Below, one piece after another: positions 57,125 to 64,000 of a stretch of 64,000 bases of DNA; positions within the stretch are counted from its first letter, which is position 1, and the number at the start of each line of letters is the position of its first letter. The notes under the pieces were generated by a model. That model saw nothing but the letters and a program-made list of their open reading frames with translations. It was not told the origin of the DNA and searched no databases. Origin of the DNA: Microbacterium sp. (GTDB lineage: Bacteria > Actinomycetota > Actinomycetes > Actinomycetales > Microbacteriaceae); assembly GCF_031180975.1 (NCBI RefSeq), contig NZ_JAPSLI010000003.1:114434-178433 (forward strand), read 5' to 3'. The position numbers and the translations under genes are program-made.

Positions 57125-57736
57125 CTAGCCCGTGGCGGGAGGACCCGCGGGGCGCGGCCGCCGCCGACGGGTCGCACGCCTGACGACGAGGACGATGCCG
57201 ACCAGCAGTCCGATCAGCAGGAGCGCGGCCAGGGCCGGCAGCAGGATGGCGGCGGCGGCGAGCGCGAACGACGCGCCGTCCTCCGCGGTGCTGAGCACCG
57301 GCGCCGCCACGCCGCCGGTGGTGGCGTTCGCCGCCACCCGGATGGTCGCCTTCGCCACGTGCACGACGAGAGCGATCCCGATCCCGACCGCCACCGGGAC
57401 CCAGGTGTTGTCGGTGAAGAACGGACTGGGATCCTCGACGGCGACCGTCTGGGCGCCCGACCCGGCGCCGAACGCGATCCCGCCGGCCGCCGGTCGGAGG
57501 ATGCTCTGGATCACGTCGTTCACCGAGTCCAGTGCGGGGATCTTGTCCGCCACGATCTCCAGCACCAGTAGGGCGCCGGCGATCCACAGCGCAGGATCGC
57601 TGGACAGCCACGCCCAGCCCGCCGGCAGCGACATGGCGGGAAGCAGGCGATCGGCGAGACCGAGCAGGAACAGCGGCATCCACGCATTCAGGCCGGCGGA
57701 TGCCGCCAGGCTGGAGCCGATGAGGAACTCGATCAC
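57125..57736 (-). CDS. DUF4126 membrane protein
   Basis: This 203-residue protein has about five hydrophobic segments and the family's SSLAASAGLNAWMPLFLLGLADR start, ending in a basic, arginine/proline-rich tail. DUF4126 proteins lack known function. The GTG at 57736 lies 6 nt after TAGAGT (57743-57748), so it is probably leaderless. Its stop is 3 nt from the end of the convergent MFS gene. Confidence 0.85.
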   Translation of the reverse strand: MIEFLIGSSLAASAGLNAWMPLFLLGLADRLLPAMSLPAGWAWLSSDPALWIAGALLVLEIVADKIPALDSVNDVIQSILRPAAGGIAFGAGSGAQTVAVEDPSPFFTDNTWVPVAVGIGIALVVHVAKATIRVAANATTGGVAAPVLSTAEDGASFALAAAAILLPALAALLLIGLLVGIVLVVRRATRRRRPRPAGPPATG

Positions 57737-57742
57737 GCCACC

Positions 57743-57748
57743 ACTCTA
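57743..57748 (-). promoter_or_regulatory. -10 element of DUF4126 gene
   Basis: TAGAGT on the minus strand lies 6 nt before the GTG start, without a ribosome site. Confidence 0.4.
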
Positions 57749-57852
57749 GGGGTGCGGCCCGTCGCGGAAGCGGCACCTATCCCGGCATCCGACCCCGACC
57801 CCGATGCGGTGCGCTGAGCGGGCGCAGCGAGCCGAGTGTCCCCACCCCCTCT

Positions 57853-57858
57853 TAGGCT
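57853..57858 (+). promoter_or_regulatory. -10 element of uvrB
   Basis: TAGGCT lies 6 nt before the uvrB ATG, another leaderless-type start. No SOS box was recognised near it. Confidence 0.5.
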
Positions 57859-57864
57859 GGAAGC

Positions 57865-59943
57865 ATGCAACCCACGCGCAGCGTCCGCCCTTTCGAGGTC
57901 GTCAGCGAGTACAGCCCGGCCGGCGACCAGCCGCAGGCGATCGCCGAACTCGCCGCGCGCATCAACGCCGGTGAGACGGATGTCGTGCTGCTGGGTGCCA
58001 CCGGTACCGGCAAATCCGCCACCACGGCCTGGCTCATCGAGCAGGTCCAGCGGCCCACACTGGTCCTCGCGCACAACAAGACACTGGCGGCGCAGCTCGC
58101 CAACGAGTTCCGTGAACTGATGCCGCACAACGCCGTCGAGTACTTCGTGTCGTACTACGACTACTACCAGCCAGAGGCGTACGTCCCGCAGACCGACACG
58201 TTCATCGAGAAGGACTCCTCGATCAATGCCGAGGTCGAGCGACTGCGGCACTCCACGACGAACTCCCTGCTCTCACGGCGGGATGTCGTCGTGGTGTCGA
58301 CCGTGTCGTGCATCTACGGACTGGGCGCGCCCGAGGAGTACCTGCGCGCGATGGTGGCTCTGCAGGTGGGGGAGCGGTACGACCGTGACGCGCTGATCCG
58401 CCAGTTCATCGCGATGCAGTACAACCGCAACGACGTCGACTTCTCGCGCGGCAACTTCCGCGTCCGCGGCGACACGATCGAGATCATCCCGGTGTACGAG
58501 GAGCACGCGATCCGCATCGAGCTGTTCGGTGACGAGATCGAGGCGCTGTACTCCCTGCATCCGCTCACCGGCGAAGTGATCGCCAAGCTCGACTCCGTGC
58601 CGATCTTCCCTGCTTCCCACTACGTCGCCGGCACGGATGTCGTGCAGCGGGCGATCGGCACGATCGAGCACGAGCTCGCCGAGCGCCTCGCCGAGCTCGA
58701 GCGTCAGGGCAAGCTCCTCGAAGCGCAGCGGCTGCGAATGCGCACCACGTTCGATCTCGAGATGCTGCAGCAGCTCGGGTTCTGCTCCGGCATCGAGAAC
58801 TACTCGCGGCACATGGACGGCAGGCAGGCGGGCGAGCCGCCGCACACCCTGCTCGACTTCTTCCCCGACGACTTCCTGCTCGTCATCGACGAGTCGCATG
58901 TCACGGTTCCGCAGATCGGCGCGATGTACGAGGGGGATGCCTCACGCAAGCGCACCCTGGTCGAGCACGGTTTCCGGCTGCCGAGCGCGATGGACAACCG
59001 TCCGCTGCGGTGGGACGAGTTCAAGAACAGGATCGGTCAGACCGTGTACCTGTCGGCGACGCCCGGCAAGTACGAGATGGGAATCGCCGACGGCGTCGTC
59101 GAGCAGATCATCCGCCCGACGGGACTCGTCGACCCCGAGATCGTCGTCAAGCCGTCCAAGGGGCAGATCGACGATCTGCTGGAGGAGATCCGCCTGCGCG
59201 TCCAGCGTGACGAGCGGGTGCTCGTCACCACGCTGACCAAGAAGATGGCGGAGGAGCTCACCGACTTCCTCGGCGAGCACGGGGTGCGCGTGCGCTACCT
59301 GCACTCCGACGTCGACACGCTCAGGCGCGTCGAGCTGCTCACCGAACTGCGAGCAGGCGTCTACGACGTCCTCGTCGGCATCAACCTGCTCCGAGAGGGA
59401 CTCGACCTGCCGGAGGTGTCGCTCGTCGCGATCCTGGATGCCGACAAGGAGGGCTTCCTGCGCTCCGGCACCTCGCTCATCCAGACGATCGGACGCGCCG
59501 CCCGTAACGTCTCCGGTCAGGTGCACATGTACGCCGACAACATGACGGACTCGATGCGCAAGGCCATCGAGGAGACCGAGCGGCGTCGCGAGAAGCAGAT
59601 AGCGTACAACCAGGCCAACGGCATCGACCCGCAACCGCTGCGCAAGCGGATCGCCGACATCACCGAGGTGCTCGCCCGCGAGGCGGCCGACACCGCCGAC
59701 ATGCGCGCCGGACGCAGCAAGGCCGGGAAGTCGGGTAAGGGCAAGTCGCCCACACCGAACCTGCGGCGCACCGGCATCGCGGCGGAAGGAGCGACGCAGC
59801 TCGAGGAGACAATCGCCGACCTGTCGGATCAGATGCTCGCCGCGGCGGCCGAACTCAAGTTCGAGCTCGCGGCCCGGCTGCGCGACGAGGTCCAGGACCT
59901 CAAGAAAGAGCTGCGGGCGATGGAGCGAGCAGGCCACGCCTGA
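57865..59943 (+). CDS. uvrB: UvrABC excinuclease subunit B
   Basis: This 692-residue helicase-like subunit verifies DNA damage and directs UvrC incision. Walker A is GATGTGKS (44-51), the beta-hairpin is [15 protein letters not shown] (about 95-110), helicase motifs include [17 protein letters not shown] and QTIGRAARN, and a UVR motif lies at the C-terminus (about 650-685). The length is standard. Start leaderless. It is convergent with the small zinc-ribbon gene. Confidence 0.98.
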   Translation: MQPTRSVRPFEVVSEYSPAGDQPQAIAELAARINAGETDVVLLGATGTGKSATTAWLIEQVQRPTLVLAHNKTLAAQLANEFRELMPHNAVEYFVSYYDYYQPEAYVPQTDTFIEKDSSINAEVERLRHSTTNSLLSRRDVVVVSTVSCIYGLGAPEEYLRAMVALQVGERYDRDALIRQFIAMQYNRNDVDFSRGNFRVRGDTIEIIPVYEEHAIRIELFGDEIEALYSLHPLTGEVIAKLDSVPIFPASHYVAGTDVVQRAIGTIEHELAERLAELERQGKLLEAQRLRMRTTFDLEMLQQLGFCSGIENYSRHMDGRQAGEPPHTLLDFFPDDFLLVIDESHVTVPQIGAMYEGDASRKRTLVEHGFRLPSAMDNRPLRWDEFKNRIGQTVYLSATPGKYEMGIADGVVEQIIRPTGLVDPEIVVKPSKGQIDDLLEEIRLRVQRDERVLVTTLTKKMAEELTDFLGEHGVRVRYLHSDVDTLRRVELLTELRAGVYDVLVGINLLREGLDLPEVSLVAILDADKEGFLRSGTSLIQTIGRAARNVSGQVHMYADNMTDSMRKAIEETERRREKQIAYNQANGIDPQPLRKRIADITEVLAREAADTADMRAGRSKAGKSGKGKSPTPNLRRTGIAAEGATQLEETIADLSDQMLAAAAELKFELAARLRDEVQDLKKELRAMERAGHA

Positions 59944-59964
59944 CGGCCTCGCTCGCGGCCGCCC

Positions 59965-60222
59965 TCACGGGCAGTGCATCAGGGGCTTCGGGCCCGTCCG
60001 GTCGATCCGGTGCCGGTTCATCGGCTTCCCGCACAGCGGGCACGCGCGTTCGGCGCGCTCGGCCGCGGTGGGCGGCGGCGTCTTCTCGTACGGGCCGACG
60101 GACGCCGGCCCGGCGTACCGGATCAGGCGTGAATTGAACCAGGCGTAGAAGCCTCCGGCGTCGCGGATGCGCTCGCGCAGCGGAGGGCGGGTCGGTTCGT
60201 CGGGGGAGGTCGCCTTGGACAT
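59965..60222 (-). CDS. Small zinc-ribbon-like protein
   Basis: This 85-residue protein ends in a likely zinc site (CPLCGKPMNRHRIDR and HCP). I recognise no named family. I chose the ATG at 60222 (MSKATSPDEP): the in-frame ATG 6 nt upstream leaves only 1 nt to the TACGCT -10 (60230-60235), whereas 60222 gives the 7-nt leaderless spacing. The divergent MarR gene starts 44 bp away and their control sites overlap, so MarR may regulate it. Confidence 0.65.
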   Translation of the reverse strand: MSKATSPDEPTRPPLRERIRDAGGFYAWFNSRLIRYAGPASVGPYEKTPPPTAAERAERACPLCGKPMNRHRIDRTGPKPLMHCP

Positions 60223-60227
60223 ATTCA

Positions 60228-60239
60228 TTAGCGTACTAA
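60228..60239. promoter_or_regulatory. Candidate MarR operator TTAG-N4-CTAA
   Basis: The 12-bp palindrome TTAGCGTACTAA overlaps the -10 of the minus-strand small gene and lies just upstream of the MarR gene promoter. Its symmetry and position suit MarR autoregulation and control of the divergent gene. Confidence 0.55.
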
Positions 60240-60254
60240 CTATTGGCGTTCGGA

Positions 60255-60260
60255 TAAACT
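60255..60260 (+). promoter_or_regulatory. -10 element of marR-type gene
   Basis: TAAACT lies 6 nt before the ATG at 60267, a leaderless start. Confidence 0.45.
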
Positions 60261-60266
60261 TCGGGC

Positions 60267-60707
60267 ATGACCGATGAGGACGATCTGCTCCGGCTGGAGA
60301 ACCAGCTGTGCTTCGCGATGGTCACCGCCGCGCGCAACGTGCTGAGCGTCTACCGGCCGATCCTCGAACCGCTCGGCCTGACCCATCCCCAGTACCTGGT
60401 CATGCTCGCACTGTGGGAGCGCTCGCCGCGCTCGCTGAACGACCTCGCTCGCGAACTCGCGCTGGAGCCGGCCAGCGCCTCACCGCTCGTGAAGCGGCTG
60501 GAGGCCGACGGCCTGCTCGTCCGGCAGCGCAGCGCGGGTGACGAGCGTCGCCTGGACATCGCCCTGACCCACGCGGGTCGGGCGCTGCGCACGCGAGCGC
60601 TGGACGTGCCACGCCGGGTGATGGAGCGCACCGGCCTGGATTTGGAGTCGGTCGCCGCCCTGCGGAACGCCCTCGCCGATTTCGCGGGGCGCACTCGGCC
60701 CTCCTGA
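60267..60707 (+). CDS. MarR-family transcriptional regulator
   Basis: This 146-residue regulator has the winged-helix core LTHPQYLVMLALWERSPRSLNDLARELALEPASASPLVKRLEADGLLVRQRSAGDERRLDIALT (the family's DNA-recognition helix and wing). MarR proteins dimerise and usually repress neighbours until bound by a phenolic or oxidative signal; a cysteine (C12) in the N-terminal helix could be a redox or ligand site, but this is speculative. It is divergent from the zinc-ribbon gene with a shared palindrome. Confidence 0.92.
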   Translation: MTDEDDLLRLENQLCFAMVTAARNVLSVYRPILEPLGLTHPQYLVMLALWERSPRSLNDLARELALEPASASPLVKRLEADGLLVRQRSAGDERRLDIALTHAGRALRTRALDVPRRVMERTGLDLESVAALRNALADFAGRTRPS

Positions 60708-60713
60708 ACCGAG

Positions 60714-60722
60714 TTGTCCACA
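60714..60722 (+). other. Actinobacterial DnaA box
   Basis: TTGTCCACA matches the high-GC actinobacterial DnaA consensus. It lies in the 65-bp gap between the MarR and DUF4129 genes. Confidence 0.55.
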
Positions 60723-60760
60723 GATCGGCAGCGGTCGGGTCCGGTGCGCCTCGGCTCGCC

Positions 60761-60766
60761 TAGGGT
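60761..60766 (+). promoter_or_regulatory. -10 element of DUF4129 operon
   Basis: TAGGGT lies 6 nt before the DUF4129 ATG, so the operon is probably leaderless at its first gene. Confidence 0.45.
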
Positions 60767-60772
60767 GACAGC

Positions 60773-61522
60773 ATGCCTGCCGATCCCGCCGCCCGCGAAC
60801 GGGAGTCGTCGCCTGAGGTGGGCGGCGCATCGGCACGGCGCAGCCGCGTGCTCCTGTCGGCGGTCACCGCCGGACTGTTCCTCATCATGATGATCGCGGC
60901 GTCCGTCCAGGGGACGCCGCGGATCGAGGTCCCGAGCTTCGGATCGCCCGAGCGGGCCACGCAGACATCGTCCCCGCCGCCGTCGCCGCTCCCGCTGCCG
61001 CCGTCCCAGCCGCAGGACGGCCGGATCTGGGGCACCATCATCCTGATCCTTCTCCTGATCGTCGCGGCCGCAGTCGTCATCCTGCTTGTCGTGCTCGCAG
61101 TGCGGCTGGTCACCGCCTGGTGGCGTGCCCGGCCGCCGCGGCGGCGCATCGGCGACCCGGTCGACGTCGCCGGCGCAGAACCCGCAGCCGCGGCATCCGC
61201 CCCCAGCGCCCCGGTGATCCGCCGGGGCATCGCCGCCGCCCGTGCGGTCGTGCAGGGACGCGCCGATCCGGCCGACGCGATCATCGCCGCCTGGGTGGGG
61301 CTGGAGGAGACGGCCTCGGATTCCGGCATCCCGCGGGGAACCAGCGAGACGCCGTCGGAGTTCACCGTCCGCATTCTGCTCCGTCGGCCCGGAATCGACG
61401 CGGCGACGCACACACTGCTCGGCCTCTACGAGTCGGTCCGGTTCGGGAGCAAGAAGGCGAGCGAGGACGACCGAGCCGAAGCAGCCAGGGCGCTCGCCGA
61501 GATCGAGGAGGGATGGCGGTGA
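60773..61522 (+). CDS. DUF4129 membrane protein
   Basis: This 249-residue protein has two membrane helices (about 22-40 and 85-108) and a C-terminal DUF4129 domain (about 150-249: IIAAWVGLEETASDSGIPR...SETPSEF). It heads an operon with a small protein, MoxR ATPase and DUF58 protein, a widespread gene set whose usual fifth member is a transglutaminase-like protein beyond this window. Role unknown; an envelope function is suggested by topology. It overlaps the next gene by 4 nt. Confidence 0.85.
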   Translation: MPADPAARERESSPEVGGASARRSRVLLSAVTAGLFLIMMIAASVQGTPRIEVPSFGSPERATQTSSPPPSPLPLPPSQPQDGRIWGTIILILLLIVAAAVVILLVVLAVRLVTAWWRARPPRRRIGDPVDVAGAEPAAAASAPSAPVIRRGIAAARAVVQGRADPADAIIAAWVGLEETASDSGIPRGTSETPSEFTVRILLRRPGIDAATHTLLGLYESVRFGSKKASEDDRAEAARALAEIEEGWR

Positions 61523-62057
61523 CCGGGTGGAGGCGCGTCGTCGCCGCCGCCACCGCGGGCCTGGCGGCGGCGATCGCCCTGCTGCTGCTCGGCGTGCAGA
61601 TGGAGTTCGCCTGTGCATGGGGTGCGGTGGCGGCGTCCGTCGTCGCCGTCGTCAGCCATCCGATGCCCGACGACCCCCGCGACGACGCACCGATGAACGA
61701 GGCCGAGCCGCGCTACCGGGGCTCGGACGTCGCCCGTCTCGCGTGGGCGGTCGACCTGAAGGCGGGTACGGTGGGCGAGGTCATGACCCGGCGGGTGCGG
61801 GCATCGCTGCGCCGTCGTCTGCAGCACGCCGGTCTCGACCCCGATTCGCCCGCCGACGCGGCCGCCATCGACGCGCGACTCGGAAGCGGCCTGTGGGAGC
61901 GGCTCAGCGCGCGACGGGTGACGCCCGCCGACATCGAGGACGCCCTCGCCGCCGCCGAACGGCTCGAGCACGACGCACCCGTTCCCGGGCAGTCCCATCG
62001 GTCGCACATCCATCACCAGCCGGCCGCGCCGCGGTCGATCCACGCCGAGGAGAGCAG

Positions 62058-62061
<4 letters not shown>
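61519..62061 (+). CDS. Uncharacterised membrane protein in MoxR operon
   Basis: This 180-residue protein has two hydrophobic stretches at its N-terminus (about 5-25 and 27-45) and a hydrophilic helical rest (RARLARR-like VMTRRVRASLRRRLQHAGL). I recognise no domain. It occurs between DUF4129 and MoxR genes in related actinobacteria. GTG 61519 is chosen because GAGGAGGG lies at proper spacing; ATG 61513 abuts it too closely. Start and stop both overlap neighbours (GTGA and ATGA). Confidence 0.75.
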
Positions 62062-63023
<962 letters not shown>

Positions 63024-63025
63024 CC

Positions 63026-64000
63026 ATGGCGCAACGGACACGTCGCCGCGATGCGCCCTGGCGCGCCGGACCGGCCGTGTGGTTCGCGGTCACCGGCGCG
63101 CTCGGACTCGCGGGAGTCGGCCTGATCGGCTCGCGACCGGATGTCGTGGCGGTCGGGCTTCCGCTCGGCCTGTGGGCGGTCGTCGCCCTCACGACGACCG
63201 CGCCCGGGCCGGTGAGCATCGGGATCGCCTCCCGGCCGGATGAGCACGGGCGTCTCCGCGACGACATCCAGGTGCGATCGGAAGCCGAGATCGTGGAACT
63301 GCTCCTCACCCAGTCCGCGCGAACCCGCACACGGATACTCCTCCCCGGGATCTCGACGGTGCGCGCGAGCAGCCGTGCGCTGCACTCCGGCCCCCTCCGG
63401 GCGGTCGAGACACGCGCGCGGCCGCTCGCGGCGGATGCCGGGATGCTGGGCCGCCGCACCCCGCCGATGGGCGTGACCAGGACTGTGCATCCCGTGCGCA
63501 CCCGGCTTGCCGCGCTTCCGCTCGCCCCACGGCTCACCGGCCTGCACGGCGCGCACGAGGGCGCACGCACTGGTCCGGGCGGCGACTTCCGCGACATCCA
63601 CCCCTTCGCTCCCGGCGACGAGCTGCGGCGCGTGGACTGGAAGGCGACGGCGCGGGCGGCCCGACGGCCCGGCGACCTGCTCGTCCGCCGCACCAACGCG
63701 CTGAGCGACGCCTCGGTCGTGATCGCCATGGACACCGCAGACGACCTGGGTGCCGTGGTGGCCACATGGGGGACCACCGATCGGGAACGCTGCGGCGTCA
63801 CATCGCTGGACCAGGCGCGCGCAGCGGCGCGCTCGATCGCGGAGGCCACCATTGCGGAAGGCGACCGGGTCGCCTTCCACACGCTCGCGCACGGCGGTCG
63901 ATCGGTGCGTGGCGGGAGCGGTCCACGACACCTGGCACGACTTGTCGACGAGATCTCTGCCTGCGGTCAGGGCGGCGACGACGCCCGGTTCCGGCGCACG
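63026..64000 (+). CDS. DUF58 domain protein, truncated by window end
   Basis: The first 325 codons are present; the gene runs off the window. It has two hydrophobic helices near its N-terminus (about 12-55) and the DUF58 signature GDFRDIHPFAPGDELRRVDWKATAR (about 190-214), then a region with VIAMDTADD resembling a vWA metal site. DUF58 proteins pair with MoxR ATPases. The ATG at 63026 follows MoxR by 2 nt. Confidence 0.88.
   Translation, partial: MAQRTRRRDAPWRAGPAVWFAVTGALGLAGVGLIGSRPDVVAVGLPLGLWAVVALTTTAPGPVSIGIASRPDEHGRLRDDIQVRSEAEIVELLLTQSARTRTRILLPGISTVRASSRALHSGPLRAVETRARPLAADAGMLGRRTPPMGVTRTVHPVRTRLAALPLAPRLTGLHGAHEGARTGPGGDFRDIHPFAPGDELRRVDWKATARAARRPGDLLVRRTNALSDASVVIAMDTADDLGAVVATWGTTDRERCGVTSLDQARAAARSIAEATIAEGDRVAFHTLAHGGRSVRGGSGPRHLARLVDEISACGQGGDDARFRRT

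Overview
The window is about 70% GC and reads as ordinary chromosome of a high-GC actinobacterium, most likely Microbacteriaceae (Microbacterium-like). The evidence is gene content, the DUF3040, DUF3043 and DUF4126 neighbours, and extensive use of leaderless transcripts with a TAnnnT -10 about 6-8 nt before the start codon. Gene order resembles recalled Mycobacterium tuberculosis order (fadD15, acyltransferase, aroG, pknL, Rv2175c, idsA, Rv2169c, then the dcw cluster to wag31; later trpD-ctaE-qcrCAB, ctaC and erpA). I see no prophage, insertion sequence, CRISPR array, tRNA or rRNA, and no gene-free stretch over 300 bp; the longest gap (9523-9806) is the mraZ control region. I found no convincing undescribed system.

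Layout: (1) 1-9522 holds lipid activation (fadD), an acyltransferase, class II DAHP synthase, a PASTA Ser/Thr kinase, a LysM cell-wall protein, an Rv2175c-like DNA-binding protein, a polyprenyl diphosphate synthase and a DUF3040 membrane protein. (2) 9807-27456 is the division and cell-wall (dcw) cluster: mraZ, rsmH, ftsL-like, ftsI, murF, mraY, murD, ftsW, murG, murC, ftsQ, ftsZ, a YggS-type PLP protein, sepF, yggT, divIVA, then lspA and a RluD-type pseudouridine synthase. Most junctions overlap (ATGA or GTGA). murE is absent from its usual place between ftsI and murF. (3) 27497-40678 holds an acetyltransferase, a NUDIX hydrolase, a sigma factor with a membrane partner, dnaE, an unknown membrane protein, hisD, nrdR, pyrD, a DUF3043 protein divergent from an M20 peptidase, and an A-type Fe-S carrier.

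(4) 40768-49001 encodes the actinobacterial respiratory supercomplex in two blocks: ctaC-ctaD-ctaF on the plus strand and ctaE-qcrC-qcrA-qcrB on the minus strand. Between them lie a large palindrome and a rhodanese gene. Diheme QcrC passes electrons from QcrA/QcrB directly to the CuA site of CtaC. (5) 49133-57736 holds trpD, a PHP phosphoesterase, a 5'-3' exonuclease, a secreted PKD-type protein with a lipoprotein partner (the most accessory-looking part), rpsA, coaE, a frameshifted MFS transporter and a DUF4126 protein. (6) 57865-64000 holds uvrB, a small zinc-ribbon protein divergent from a MarR regulator, and a DUF4129/MoxR/DUF58 operon cut by the window end.

The best second-look items are a bidirectional promoter with overlapping -10 elements at 38756-38770, the missing murE, two arrays of GTGG repeats with helical spacing before mraZ, the 111-bp palindrome after ctaF, the MFS frameshift, and a likely MarR operator at 60228-60239.
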